From contig CAYOKT010000022.1 in NCBI GenBank assembly GCA_964404605.1, positions 1-37,233 on the forward strand: DNA of 37,233 bases. The letters are read 5' to 3'. A program made the translations under genes and the position numbers. The notes beneath the pieces are model-generated. The model was not told the origin of the DNA. It saw nothing but the letters and a program-made list of their open reading frames with translations, and searched no databases. This DNA comes from CAYOKT01 sp964404605 (GTDB lineage: Bacteria; Electryoneota; Electryoneia; Electryoneales; Electryoneaceae). Of the stretch, positions 1-8,894 are shown piece by piece; position 1 is the stretch's first letter; the number at the start of each line of letters is the position of its first letter.

Positions 1-762
1 GCGGGCGTGGTTCACCTGCGGGCGTACGGCGAGCTGAACGACCACCTCCCGCCCGCCTGGCGGGGGCGGGAGAGGGAGGTCGTCCCGCCGCTGCGCAGTT
101 CGGTGAAGGACACCCTCGAGTCGGTGGGGATTCCCCATGTCGAGGTGGCGCTGCTCCTCCTGAACGGTGAGCCGGTGGACTGGAGGCCCCTCCTCCGCGC
201 GGGGGACCGGGTGGCGGCCTACCCGCAGGCGGCGGGGTTCGACTTCTCGGGGGTGTCGCGGGTCTGGGACCCGCCGCCGCGCCCGCCGCGCTTCGTCCTC
301 GATGTCCACCTCGGCCGGCTCGCGGCCTACCTCCGGCTTCTCGGCTTCGACACCCTCTACCAGCCGGTGGACCCGAAGGACCCCGCGCTGGTCCGCGCGG
401 CGGTGGAGGGGGGGCGCGTACTGCTCACCTGTGACCGCAGGCTGCTGATGCACGGCGCGTTGAGGTGGGGGCGCTGGGTGCGCAACCGTCAGCCGAGGGA
501 GCAGACGGCGGAGATCCTCGACCGGTATGGTCTCCGCGACCTGGCGCGGCCCTTCACCCGGTGCCTCGCCTGCAACGGGCTTCTCGTCCCGGCGGACCCG
601 GCCCGTGTGAAGCGTGATGCGCCGCCGGGCGCCCTGCGCGCGCACGGTGTGGAAGAATTCAGCCGCTGCCCGGACTGCGGCCGGCTCTTCTGGCCGGGCA
701 GTCACACCCGCCGGATGAGCCGGCTTCTCAGCGCCTGGGGCGTGCGGGGGGAGAGGGACTGA
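1..762 (+). CDS. Mut7-C RNase-fold protein with N-terminal ubiquitin-like domain (5' end probably outside window)
   Basis: The product resembles bacterial proteins that join a ubiquitin/MoaD-like domain (about residues 1-75, counted from the GTG at 7) to a Mut7-C domain, a PIN-like nuclease fold followed by a zinc ribbon. Visible Mut7-C features are FVLDVHLGRLAAYLRLLGFD (about 96-115, acidic D99), LLTCDRR (139-145, D143), and two Cys pairs, C186-x2-C189 and C221-x2-C224, that would bind zinc. In this family the conserved acids are thought to coordinate metal for RNA cleavage; the substrate is unknown. The frame is open to the left edge, and the ubiquitin-like domain normally begins a few residues before the GTG at 7, so the true start may lie upstream. 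A promoter-like site follows 50 bp after the stop. Family assignment is fairly sure; biological role is not. Confidence 0.82.
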   Translation, partial: AGVVHLRAYGELNDHLPPAWRGREREVVPPLRSSVKDTLESVGIPHVEVALLLLNGEPVDWRPLLRAGDRVAAYPQAAGFDFSGVSRVWDPPPRPPRFVLDVHLGRLAAYLRLLGFDTLYQPVDPKDPALVRAAVEGGRVLLTCDRRLLMHGALRWGRWVRNRQPREQTAEILDRYGLRDLARPFTRCLACNGLLVPADPARVKRDAPPGALRAHGVEEFSRCPDCGRLFWPGSHTRRMSRLLSAWGVRGERD

Positions 763-1337
763 ACCACGCCGCACGGCGCGGTCCGGCGCAGGGGGGCGGC
801 CCGTCGTCGCTTGCGCGTTTCAGGCGGGAGAACCTATATTGGCTCGATGCGGAAGACGTGGAGGGGTGCAGTGGGAGGAGCCTCGCGGGTGAGGTGCCTC
901 GCTTCCACCGTGCGCTTACGCATGAATCGGGAGTGCGATTGTACGGGACGCGGAGAACGGTTGCCCGCGAGGTATGGACGGCGGGGCGAACCCGGTCATT
1001 CGGGGGAGCGCCCGTTTTCGTTCCGCGGACTCTGACGGCCCTGAGCGGCCCGGGTGCGCGCGGCGCTTAAGGTGTCGCGGCGGTTGCCCGCGGGCGGCTC
1101 GGGGCCGTGACGTTCCGATACGGTCCTCAGCTTCTCATTCCCGGCGGTGGTAATGCCTGCATCGCCGTGAGGCGTGGGGTCGTCCCCCGCCCCGTTTCTT
1201 CCACCGCCTGCATCTTTCGCGGCAGGAAAGGTCTGTCTTGACCATCGGGAGAACGGTTTCACCGGCACTGGATGCGAGACCCATCGCTCCGACCACAAGT
1301 TCCTGAAGGATAATCGCCAAAGTGAGGATGTTGAACC
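763..1337. other. 575-bp gene-free stretch upstream of icd
   Basis: No convincing coding sequence was found. Short open frames (for example one beginning with ATG at 847) have a third-position GC content clearly lower than the real genes here and no recognisable domain. A promoter-like site at 811-840 points rightwards, so roughly the last 490 bases could be an icd leader or a separate non-coding RNA. I looked for signatures of tmRNA, RNase P RNA, SRP RNA, tRNA and common riboswitches and saw none. Confidence 0.5.
811..840 (+). promoter_or_regulatory. Promoter, TTGCGC-N18-TATATT
   Basis: A -35-like TTGCGC (811-816) is separated by 18 bp from TATATT (835-840). The -10 fits the TAnnTT pattern seen at the other promoters in this window. 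No TAnnTT box was found nearer to icd, so this is the best candidate to drive icd through a leader of about 490 nt, or a non-coding RNA in that interval. Confidence 0.5.
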
Positions 1338-2660
1338 ATGTCAGAGTACGAAAAGATCGTTGTTCCCGATCACGGTGAAGCGATTACCGTGGAAGACGGC
1401 AGGCTGGTGGTGCCGGATCATCCGATTCTCCCCTTCATCGAAGGAGATGGGACGGGTCGTGACATCTGGCGGGCGTCGTGCCGTGTCTTCGACGCCGCGG
1501 TCGAAAAAGCGTACGGCGGCGAGCGCAAGGTCGCGTGGATGGAGCTCTACGCCGGGGAGAAGGCGACCAAGGTGTACGGGGAAGATGTCTGGATGCCCGA
1601 GGAGACCTTCGAGGCGATCAGGCGCTTCCTGGTGGCGATCAAGGGGCCGTTGACCACCCCGGTCGGCGGCGGGTTCCGCAGCCTCAACGTTACCCTCCGG
1701 CAGGTGCTGAACCTCTACGCCTGTGTCCGCCCCGTGCGGTACTTCGAGGGTGTGCCGAGCCCCTCGCGCAAGGCGCCCGAGCTGGATGTGATCATCTTCC
1801 GCGAGAACACGGAGGATGTGTACGCGGGCGTCGAGTTTCCCTCCGGGTCCGACGAAGCAAAGCGGCTGATCCGCATCCTCAAGGATGAGTACGGGAAAAC
1901 GCAGATCCGCGAGGATTCCGGGATCGGGATCAAGCCGATCAGCCCGACGGGCACGAAGCAGCTCGTCCGCAAGGCGCTCCGCTGGGCGGTCGACAAGAAG
2001 CTCCCCTCGGTGGCCTTCATGCACAAGGGCAACATCATGAAGTTCACCGAGGGCGCGTTCAAGGACTGGGGCTACGAGGTGGCGGTGCAGGAGTTCCGCG
2101 AGCACGTCATCACCGAGGCGGAGCTCTGGGACCAGACGATCGCGGAGGACGGGGTGACGCCGATCGAGAAGCCGGGTGCCTTCGCGGACCTGCGCGGCGG
2201 CAAACCCGCCGGCGATCCCAACGGCCGCATCGTGGTCAAGGACCGCATCGCCGACAGCATGTTCCAGCAGATCCAGACCCGGCCGGGCGAATACGACATG
2301 ATTGTCACCCCGAACCTGAACGGCGACTACATCTCGGACGCCGCCGCCGCGCTGGTCGGCGGGCTGGGCATGGCGCCGGGCGCGAACATCGGCGACTACA
2401 TCGGCCTCTTCGAGGCGACGCACGGCACGGCGCCGAAGTACGCCGACAAGGATGTGATCAACCCCAGCTCGGTGATCCTCTCCGGCTGCATGATGTTCGA
2501 CTACATGGGCTGGAGCGAGGTGACGAAGCTGATCCACGATGCCATCCAGAAGACCATCCTCCAGAAGCGGGTGACCTACGACCTGCACCGCCTGATGGAG
2601 GGGGCGACGAAGCTGCGCACCAGCGAGTATGCTTCGGCGATCATCGAGAACATGGGCTGA
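1338..2660 (+). CDS. icd: NADP-dependent isocitrate dehydrogenase
   Basis: Catalyses oxidative decarboxylation of isocitrate to 2-oxoglutarate in the TCA cycle, in the cytoplasm. The 440-residue protein aligns by eye along its length with E. coli Icd (416 aa). The substrate-binding segment RSLNVTLRQ (114-122) contains S115, equivalent to the E. coli serine phosphorylated by AceK. Catalytic Y162 and K230 and metal-binding D330/D334-region acids (NLNGDYISDAAA) are present. Cofactor choice is readable: HGTAPKYA (K367, Y368) and VTYDLHR (Y414, R418) match the residues that bind the 2'-phosphate of NADP in E. coli, so NADP rather than NAD is predicted. The start ATG is preceded by GAGG about 10 bases upstream. 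No aceK lies in this window. Confidence is high. Confidence 0.97.
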   Translation: MSEYEKIVVPDHGEAITVEDGRLVVPDHPILPFIEGDGTGRDIWRASCRVFDAAVEKAYGGERKVAWMELYAGEKATKVYGEDVWMPEETFEAIRRFLVAIKGPLTTPVGGGFRSLNVTLRQVLNLYACVRPVRYFEGVPSPSRKAPELDVIIFRENTEDVYAGVEFPSGSDEAKRLIRILKDEYGKTQIREDSGIGIKPISPTGTKQLVRKALRWAVDKKLPSVAFMHKGNIMKFTEGAFKDWGYEVAVQEFREHVITEAELWDQTIAEDGVTPIEKPGAFADLRGGKPAGDPNGRIVVKDRIADSMFQQIQTRPGEYDMIVTPNLNGDYISDAAAALVGGLGMAPGANIGDYIGLFEATHGTAPKYADKDVINPSSVILSGCMMFDYMGWSEVTKLIHDAIQKTILQKRVTYDLHRLMEGATKLRTSEYASAIIENMG

Positions 2661-2666
2661 AGCGGC

Positions 2667-2691
2667 CCCCGCCGAGAGCGGACCGGCGGGG
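2667..2691 (+). terminator. GC hairpin after icd, possible terminator
   Basis: CCCCGCC (2667-2673) pairs with GGCGGGG (2685-2691) around an 11-base loop, starting 6 bases after the icd stop. No U-run follows, so intrinsic termination is doubtful; it may only protect the 3' end. Confidence 0.35.
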
Positions 2692-2718
2692 AAACCTTGT
2701 GGGGTTCGGGCCGGCGGC

Positions 2719-2747
2719 TTGAACGGGTCGGCGGCCCGGGTTACTTT
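2719..2747 (+). promoter_or_regulatory. Promoter of the envelope gene cluster, TTGAAC-N17-TACTTT
   Basis: TTGAAC (2719-2724) and TACTTT (2742-2747) are 17 bp apart, giving a leader of about 65 nt before the ATG at 2820. The site lies inside the longer open frame that begins at 2697, which argues against that earlier start. It is the only TAnnTT-type promoter I found ahead of or between the seven co-directional genes that follow. Confidence 0.6.
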
Positions 2748-2819
2748 TTCCGCTTATCGGGTTCACCGGAATCAATGCCGCGGCGAGATCGCGGAGGGAA
2801 GACGTTGACGGAGGTGCCT

Positions 2820-5800
2820 ATGCGGGGCGTACACCTGCGAAGCCTGGCGAGAGGGTTCCTGCTCGCGGGCGCGCTGTTGCCCGCACTTGCTCTCGCGCAG
2901 ACCGGGAAAATCCGGGGCAAGGTGTTCGACGCCAAGACCAAGGAGCCGATCATCTCTGCCAATGTGATCATCGAGGGAACCACGCGGGGCGCCGCCACCG
3001 ACCTCGACGGCGTATTCTTCATCGTCGCCATGCAGCCCGGCAAGTACAACATCAAGGCCTCCGCCGTCGGTTACCAGCCGATGGTGCTCGAAGACGTGGA
3101 AGTCAACATCGACCGCACCACCACCCTCGAGTTCCCGCTTAATTCCTCCGCGATCCAGCTCGAGGCGGTGACGGTGGTCTTCGAGAAGCCCGTGGTCGAG
3201 CTGGATGTCTCCTCGAAGGTGGAGCGGATCAGCGCCGAGGACCTCACCTTCCTGCCCAGCGACGATGTCACCGAGGCGCTGATCGCCACCCCCGGCTTCA
3301 AGCTGGACCAGGAGGGCAAGATTCACATCCGCGGCGGCCGCGACACGGAAGCCCGTTTCATCGTGGACGGCATCGACAGCCGCGACCCGATCACCGGCGA
3401 GGTGCTGCCGATCAACCTCTCGAGCGTCAACATCCAGGAGATCCAGATCCTCACCGGCGGGATGGCGGCCGAATACGGCCAGGCGCAGTCGGGCATCGTC
3501 ACCATCTCCACGCCGGAGGGAAGGCCGGACACCTACAGCGGCTCGGTGGAGTGGGGCACGGACCGCTGGTCGGGCGATGATTCCTTCGGTGAGGACAAGG
3601 TCGACGCCGCCATCGGCGGCCCGGTGCCCTTCAGCGGCACCCTGTTCGGCCGCCCGATCACCTTCTACCTGACTTCGAATGTCGACCTCAGCGACACTTA
3701 CGCCCCGCTGGGCGTCACGTACGAGAACCAGGATTATATCGGTCTCGGGGTCGATCTGCCGCGCCGCCAGTTCAACGACTGGTCGGGCAGCGCCAAGTTC
3801 GCCTACGACCTCGGCCGCGGGAAGAAGCTCTCGCTGTATATCAGCGAGCGTTCCCGCGTGTTCGATGTCTACCCCAACGGTCTCGGTTTCACCAGCGGAA
3901 ACTACGGCTGGCAATACCTCTACGACCTCGACCACCGCCCGCAGGCCCAGGACCGGCGGAGTTCCGTGAACCTCGAGTTCACCAACCAGGTCTCCTCGAA
4001 GACGGTGTACACCTTCTCCCTCGGCCGGCAGGTGCTCAATGCCTCGATAAAGCCGCGGGGCAAGAACCCCGGCCAGTTCACCCTTTCGGACCAGGTGGAG
4101 GAGGCCCTGGGCTTCGGCGTGGATCTGAACCAGAACGGGCGGTGGGACCAGGACGCCGATGGAGACGGCGTGATCCACAACGGGGTGGACGAACTGGCCA
4201 ACGACTTCAACGGGAACAACTTCCTCGACGGTATCGTGGACGCCAACCGGAACGGGATCTATGACGGCGGCGGAGAGGGCTACGAGGACCTGAACTTCAA
4301 CGGCAGGTGGGACCGCGGGGAGGATTGGATCGACCTCAACGGCAACGGGGTGTACGACTACGCCGAGCCCTGGACCGACCGCCCCGACCCGGTGACCGGA
4401 CAGAACAACCCCGGCGTCTGGGATCCCTGGGATCCCTACGTGGACATCAATGGCAACGGGGTGTGGGATCCCGCAGAACCCCAGCTCTCCGAGCAGGATC
4501 TGAACGGCAACGGCCGCTGGGACGGCGAACGATTCCAGGACGCCAACGGCAACCACATCTTCGACCGCTGGGAACCGTTCACCGACCTCAACGGCAACGG
4601 CGTCTGGGACACCGGGGAACCGTTCGAGGACCTGAACGGCAACGGCGTGCAGGATGACGGCGAGGGGTACGACGACCAGAACCTCAACGGCCGGATGGAC
4701 CAGCGCGACCTCATCGACAATGTCGATGAGGACAGGGACGAGCCCTTCTGGGATGGCGATATCTGGAACGACACCGGCGAGCCCTTCATCGACCTGCCGG
4801 ACCCGATCACCGGCGAGCGCAACGGGGTCTGGGACGAGGGCGAACCCTTCTGGGACCTCCCCTCCTCGGGCGCGCAGTTTATCATCCTCGACCCGATCAC
4901 CGGGTCCGTGATCATCATCAGCGGGCGGGGCGGTGCCAGCATTCCGACCCTCAACGGCCAGTACGACCCGCCCAACGGCTTCTTCGACGAGTACGAGCTG
5001 TTCACCTACTGGTCCGGCGATCCGAGCGACCCGGTGGGCTACACCCTCGACCGGAACAAGCACGGCGAGGACTGGATCACGACCTTCGGCGGCTTGAGCG
5101 AGATCTACCACTACCTCCCCGGGGTCAGCACCTGGCAGAACCGGACGATCCACGACACCGCCGACCCGGTGTTCAACCCGCCCAACTTCGCCTATGACGA
5201 GGGGCAGGAAGAGTTTCTCGACTACAACGACAACGGGGTGTGGAACGGGCGCGACCTGTTCCTCAACCCCGGCCGCTGGGATAATTCCGCCCTCTGGTCC
5301 AAGCGCCGCACCGAGGAGTACACCTTCAAGTTCTCCTGGCAGAGCCAGGTGCAGCGCTTCCACGAGATGAAGGCGGGGACGGAGATCAAGTACCGCATCA
5401 TGTCCCAGCAGCAGATCGAGGGCCCGGACCAGGAGTACATCGGCGAAGCCTCGGTGGGAGCGGATCAACCGTGGCCCGACCGCGGCGCGGTGCGCGACTT
5501 CTGGACCTACCGCCCCTGGGAGGGCGCGGTCTACGTCCAGGACAAGATGGAGTTCGAGGGGCTGATCGTCCAGGCCGGCCTGCGGGGCGACTTCATCATC
5601 CACGACCCCGAGGTGGTCAACGAGCAGCGCCGCCGGTACGAGGCCGGTGAACCGGGCGCCGTGCTCGCGAAACGGGGACGCTACCAGATCGCACCGCGCC
5701 TCGGCATCAGCCACCCGATCACCGAACGGTCCAAGCTCTACTTCAACTACGGCCACTTCTACCAGACGCCGTCCTTCTTCTACTTCTACAAGTCGACGAC

Positions 5801-6641
5801 GACGAACCAGAACCAGGGAACCGTCGGGAATCCGAACCTCAAGTTCGAGCACACGGTGACCTACGAGCTGGGCGTGCACAACCAGCTCACAGACGACCTT
5901 TCCGTGCAGATCGCAGGGTACTACCGGGACATCTACAACCTGATCTCGACGGTCGAGGAGCGCATCGGGCCGCTGGTCTACAACCGGTACATCAACCTCG
6001 ACTACGGGCGGGCGCGCGGCTTCGAGATGAAGGTGGACAAGAAATTCAGCCACCACTACCAGTTCACCTTCAACTACGATTTCTCCTACGCCTACGGGAA
6101 GGCCTCCGGGGCGAACGACCAGTTCGAGAACCGCTTCTCGAACGTGCCGGTCAACTACGACGAGCATCCGCTCGACTGGGACGAGACGCACCGGATCTCG
6201 GCGAACATGGCGGTGATGTACGGGCGGAAGGACCACCCGGTGCTCTTCGGGATGCGCCTGCCGGACAACTGGCTGCTGTCCCTGCAGTGGCAGTTCGGCT
6301 CCGGGCGGCCCTACACCCCCTCGCGGTACAGCACCGGGCTCGACCCGAACCTGATCCTCGAGAACTCCGCCCGCATGCCCTGGACGGAGACGACCAACGC
6401 CAAGTTCGAGAAGTACTGGCAGCTCGGCGGCACGAGGCTGGTCTCGGGCGTCGAGGTGCGGAACCTGTGGGACAAGAAGAACTGGAACGGGGTGTACGGG
6501 GCCACGGGAACGCCGAACGTGGCGGTGCACCCGCTGGATCCCAGCTTCGATCCCACCCTCGACCGGGCGCAGTACGACGCCAATCCGCGGAACTACGGGC
6601 CGGGCCGGCAGATCCTCATCCGGGTCGGGGTGGAGTTCTGA
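2820..6641 (+). CDS. TonB-dependent-receptor-like outer-membrane protein with carboxypeptidase-regulatory-like domain and EF-hand-like insert
   Basis: Start chosen at the ATG at 2820, with GGAGG 5 bases upstream and an immediate signal peptide (residues 1-26, cut after ALA). Residues 28-107 form a carboxypeptidase-regulatory-like beta-sandwich (GKIRGKVFDAKTKEPI...GYQP). Residues about 115-230 look like a TonB plug (ATPGF, IHIRGG, FIVDGID, GGMAAEYGQAQSGIVTI). The rest, ending in a terminal Phe (VGVEF), reads as an outer-membrane beta-barrel. At 1273 residues it is long for the family, mainly because of an insert at 435-681 with about twelve DxNxNGxxD loops, several being full EF-hand loops. 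The architecture is that of SusC-like/oar-like proteins of the FCB group. Substrate is unknown; a nearby SusD is absent, so glycan import should not be assumed. It heads the seven-gene envelope cluster. Confidence 0.88.
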   Translation: MRGVHLRSLARGFLLAGALLPALALAQTGKIRGKVFDAKTKEPIISANVIIEGTTRGAATDLDGVFFIVAMQPGKYNIKASAVGYQPMVLEDVEVNIDRTTTLEFPLNSSAIQLEAVTVVFEKPVVELDVSSKVERISAEDLTFLPSDDVTEALIATPGFKLDQEGKIHIRGGRDTEARFIVDGIDSRDPITGEVLPINLSSVNIQEIQILTGGMAAEYGQAQSGIVTISTPEGRPDTYSGSVEWGTDRWSGDDSFGEDKVDAAIGGPVPFSGTLFGRPITFYLTSNVDLSDTYAPLGVTYENQDYIGLGVDLPRRQFNDWSGSAKFAYDLGRGKKLSLYISERSRVFDVYPNGLGFTSGNYGWQYLYDLDHRPQAQDRRSSVNLEFTNQVSSKTVYTFSLGRQVLNASIKPRGKNPGQFTLSDQVEEALGFGVDLNQNGRWDQDADGDGVIHNGVDELANDFNGNNFLDGIVDANRNGIYDGGGEGYEDLNFNGRWDRGEDWIDLNGNGVYDYAEPWTDRPDPVTGQNNPGVWDPWDPYVDINGNGVWDPAEPQLSEQDLNGNGRWDGERFQDANGNHIFDRWEPFTDLNGNGVWDTGEPFEDLNGNGVQDDGEGYDDQNLNGRMDQRDLIDNVDEDRDEPFWDGDIWNDTGEPFIDLPDPITGERNGVWDEGEPFWDLPSSGAQFIILDPITGSVIIISGRGGASIPTLNGQYDPPNGFFDEYELFTYWSGDPSDPVGYTLDRNKHGEDWITTFGGLSEIYHYLPGVSTWQNRTIHDTADPVFNPPNFAYDEGQEEFLDYNDNGVWNGRDLFLNPGRWDNSALWSKRRTEEYTFKFSWQSQVQRFHEMKAGTEIKYRIMSQQQIEGPDQEYIGEASVGADQPWPDRGAVRDFWTYRPWEGAVYVQDKMEFEGLIVQAGLRGDFIIHDPEVVNEQRRRYEAGEPGAVLAKRGRYQIAPRLGISHPITERSKLYFNYGHFYQTPSFFYFYKSTTTNQNQGTVGNPNLKFEHTVTYELGVHNQLTDDLSVQIAGYYRDIYNLISTVEERIGPLVYNRYINLDYGRARGFEMKVDKKFSHHYQFTFNYDFSYAYGKASGANDQFENRFSNVPVNYDEHPLDWDETHRISANMAVMYGRKDHPVLFGMRLPDNWLLSLQWQFGSGRPYTPSRYSTGLDPNLILENSARMPWTETTNAKFEKYWQLGGTRLVSGVEVRNLWDKKNWNGVYGATGTPNVAVHPLDPSFDPTLDRAQYDANPRNYGPGRQILIRVGVEF
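4122..4862 (+). repeat. Coding repeat array: about twelve EF-hand-like DxNxNGxxD loops
   Basis: Inside the receptor gene, codons 435-681 encode degenerate repeats with the core D-x-N-x-N-G-x-x-D. Clear copies include DLNQNGRWDQD, DANRNGIYDGG, DLNFNGRWDRG, DLNGNGVYDYAE, DINGNGVWDPAE, DLNGNGVWDTGE and DLNGNGVQDDGE. In the best copies the pattern fills EF-hand positions 1, 3, 5, 9 and 12 (D, N, N, D, E). The DNA shows recurring gacctsaacggcaacgg-type units. Confidence 0.85.
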
Positions 6642-6715
6642 GGCGGCGCCGCGGGGAGACGCGGTGAACGATCGCCGCGGGCCGCCGGGTCGAGGCCGGT
6701 AGGCCGCGCAGGACC

Positions 6716-6745
6716 GTCCCGGGCCGGGAGGCCGGGTGCCGGGAC
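6716..6745. other. GC-rich hairpin in receptor-lipoprotein gap
   Basis: GTCCCGG (6716-6722) pairs perfectly with CCGGGAC (6739-6745). It has no U-run and sits 51 bases before the next start codon. It could act as an mRNA stability or attenuation element between the first two genes of the cluster. Confidence 0.3.
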
Positions 6746-6796
6746 AGGCGCCTTGAAGCTGGAAAGCAGGACATGCTCCAAGCAGGGAGAGTCGGT

Positions 6797-8794
6797 GTGA
6801 AAAGGAACCTGCGTCATCTCGCGACCTGGGTGATCCTCCCGCTGCTCGCGCTCGCTATGGCCGGGTGCGGGGAGGAGGACGGGGGAGAGGATACGACGGG
6901 GCTGACGAGGCTCGGCGGGACCCTCTCCTCCCGGACCCTCACCGCCGGGGAGGGCCCTTACCTGATGGACCGGGATGTCCTCGTGCCCGAGGGTACCACC
7001 GTGACCATCGAACCCGGCACGGAGATCCGGGTGGACGGCAAGTACGCCTTCGAGGTGCACGGTGTGCTCGATGCCCGCGGCACCGAGGACGATTTCATCC
7101 ACTTCACCTCGAACCTCTCCCCCTCCCAGAAGGGCGATTGGAAGGGGATCTGGCTGATCGGGGCGGATGACGCCTCCATCCTCGAGTATGTCCGCGTCTC
7201 CTGGGCGAACAAGTACGACCTCTTCGAGGACACCTCGCGGACCTATCTCCCCGGCATGGATCGGGGGATCATCGACACCGTGCTCCACCGCGGGGCGGTC
7301 ACGATCCGCGATTGCAGCCCCGCCGTGCGCCGCTGCATCATCGACAACGGCGGCTATGACGGCATCCAGGTCATCGGCGAATCGAACCCGGACATCCAGT
7401 TCAACACCATCGTGCAGAACGCCTTCAACGGCATCCGCATCGAGCCCGCCTGGGACCGGTATCCGGACCTGGTGTACGGCACGCCGGTCATCGAGAACAA
7501 CATCATCGAGGAGAACGATGACGCCGGGGTGCGGGTGCCGAGCGACGCCGACCTGGCCGCCATCCCGGCGAGCATCCACTATAACGACATCTGGAACAAC
7601 GCCACCCTGAGCTTCGTGCCGCCCGAGTTCGGCGAGAACCCCGGGGTGCGGAACAACATCAGCGACAACCCCCGCTTCATCGATCCCGACAACGGGGATT
7701 TTCACCTGCACCCCTGCAGCGCGGCGATCGACGCCGGGGATGAGTCGGCGCCGCTGGACCCCGACGGCACCGTCGCGGACCTCGGCGCACTGGCCTACTT
7801 CCAGGCGGAGAACGAACTCGCCAAGACCCTCCGTGTCGACGAGTTGACCGACGATTTCGACTTCTACTGGGTGACCTGCGACGTCGTCGTGCCGGAAGGG
7901 CACACGCTGACCATCCAGCCCGGGGTCGAGCTGCGGTTCGTCGAGCCCTTCAGTTTCATCGTCCGGGGCAAACTGATCGCGCAGGGCACGCCGAGCCGCC
8001 CCATCCGCTTCACCAGCGCGCAGGAGGAGCCGAGGCCGGGCGACTGGCGGCAGCTCCTCTTCGACGAGGCGGAGAACGGCTCGCTCCTCGAAAACGTGAT
8101 CATCGAGTACGGTTCCGTGGAGAACGTCGCCACGCCGGACACGGTCGGCGCCCTCAGCCTCTCGGGCAGTTCGCCCACCCTGCGCAACGTGACCATCCGC
8201 CGGAGCATGCACACCGGCCTCTACTGCTTCAACGGCTCCTCGCCGGTGGTCGAGGGGATCGAGGTGGACGGCGCCGGGGTGGCGGGCATCGCCTGCGAGC
8301 TGAACAGCAACCCGACCATCACCGGTGCGGTGATCCATGATATCCAGGGGTACGGGCTGCGGATCGAGTCGAACAGCTCGCCCGTCGTGAACAAGCTGCT
8401 CATCTACGACGTCGGCGTCAGCGGCATCGTCGCGCTGACGTTGTGCAGCCCGGAGATCAACTACGCCACCGTCTACGCGCCGCCGTTCAACGGCATGCGG
8501 GTCGAGGAGTTCTGCCTGCCGCGGGTCCGCAACTCCATCTTCGCGGAGTTCGGCGGCATCGGCGTGGAGGCCAGCGTCTCCTCGCAGATCAGTGTCTACA
8601 ACAGCGTAATCTATTCCACCGCCGTGGATGCGGAGAACTTCATCTCCCGGGATGTCGTCGAGAACGCGGTGCTGCACACGGATCCGCGTTTCGTCGACCC
8701 GGAGGAGGGGGACTTCCACCTGCGCTCCGACAGCCCCGCGGCCGGGACGAGCAGCGACGGGACGAACCCCGGGTATTACGGCTACCCGGAGTAG
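6797..8794 (+). CDS. Lipoprotein with two right-handed parallel beta-helix modules
   Basis: I chose the GTG at 6797, which has GGGAGAG 5 bases upstream and gives a compact lipoprotein signal (MKRNLRHL...LAMAGC). An ATG at 6773 in the same frame is the alternative. The mature protein starts at the lipobox Cys (residue 24) and has an acidic stretch (GEEDGGEDT). Two tandem modules follow, each opening with a cap such as VLVPEGTTVTIEPGTEI or VVVPEGHTLTIQPGVEL and then loose coils (ENNIIEEN, NVTIRRS) typical of pectate-lyase-like beta-helices. Each module ends with a DPRF(V/I)DP-x-x-GDFHL segment. No catalytic residues could be assigned, so a structural or binding role on the outer membrane is as likely as glycan cleavage. 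The TAG stop is part of a palindromic repeat. Confidence 0.8.
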   Translation: MKRNLRHLATWVILPLLALAMAGCGEEDGGEDTTGLTRLGGTLSSRTLTAGEGPYLMDRDVLVPEGTTVTIEPGTEIRVDGKYAFEVHGVLDARGTEDDFIHFTSNLSPSQKGDWKGIWLIGADDASILEYVRVSWANKYDLFEDTSRTYLPGMDRGIIDTVLHRGAVTIRDCSPAVRRCIIDNGGYDGIQVIGESNPDIQFNTIVQNAFNGIRIEPAWDRYPDLVYGTPVIENNIIEENDDAGVRVPSDADLAAIPASIHYNDIWNNATLSFVPPEFGENPGVRNNISDNPRFIDPDNGDFHLHPCSAAIDAGDESAPLDPDGTVADLGALAYFQAENELAKTLRVDELTDDFDFYWVTCDVVVPEGHTLTIQPGVELRFVEPFSFIVRGKLIAQGTPSRPIRFTSAQEEPRPGDWRQLLFDEAENGSLLENVIIEYGSVENVATPDTVGALSLSGSSPTLRNVTIRRSMHTGLYCFNGSSPVVEGIEVDGAGVAGIACELNSNPTITGAVIHDIQGYGLRIESNSSPVVNKLLIYDVGVSGIVALTLCSPEINYATVYAPPFNGMRVEEFCLPRVRNSIFAEFGGIGVEASVSSQISVYNSVIYSTAVDAENFISRDVVENAVLHTDPRFVDPEEGDFHLRSDSPAAGTSSDGTNPGYYGYPE

Positions 8795-8822
8795 TGGACC
8801 GGTTCACCTGGATCGGTCCACT
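8793..8822. repeat. 30-bp palindromic repeat, copy A
   Basis: AGTGGACCG (8793-8801) and CGGTCCACT (8814-8822) are perfect 9-bp inverted arms around a 12-base centre. The first two bases of the repeat are the last two bases of the TAG stop of the beta-helix lipoprotein. Related copies lie at 28588-28617 and 34445-34475. Confidence 0.75.
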
Positions 8823-8894
8823 GGGACGGGCGGTGCAGGGACGGGTCGGATACGGAGACCCGCCAGGGTCAGCGAGAAACACGGGAAAGAAGCT

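Noticed and set aside
847..1035. Possible leaderless 62-codon gene starting 6 bases after the TATATT box
   Set aside because: Third-position GC is clearly lower than in the real genes, composition is Arg/Gly-rich without domain or structure, and no further support exists. A non-coding leader is likelier.
2750..2778. Possible degenerate fourth copy of the palindromic repeat (GGGTTCACCGGAATC)
   Set aside because: Only the central word is shared and the inverted arms are missing; chance similarity in GC-rich DNA cannot be excluded.
4122..4862. Periodic DNA repeats that could be mistaken for a CRISPR or minisatellite array
   Set aside because: The repeats are in frame, degenerate at DNA level and encode conserved metal-loop residues in a continuous gene; there are no uniform spacers.
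2772..6530. Very long open frame on the minus strand opposite the receptor gene (and similar ones opposite other genes, e.g. 12772-15840)
   Set aside because: These antisense frames arise from strong third-position GC bias; their translations are low-complexity Val/Arg/Asp/Glu-rich, lack domains, and run opposite genes with clear homology.
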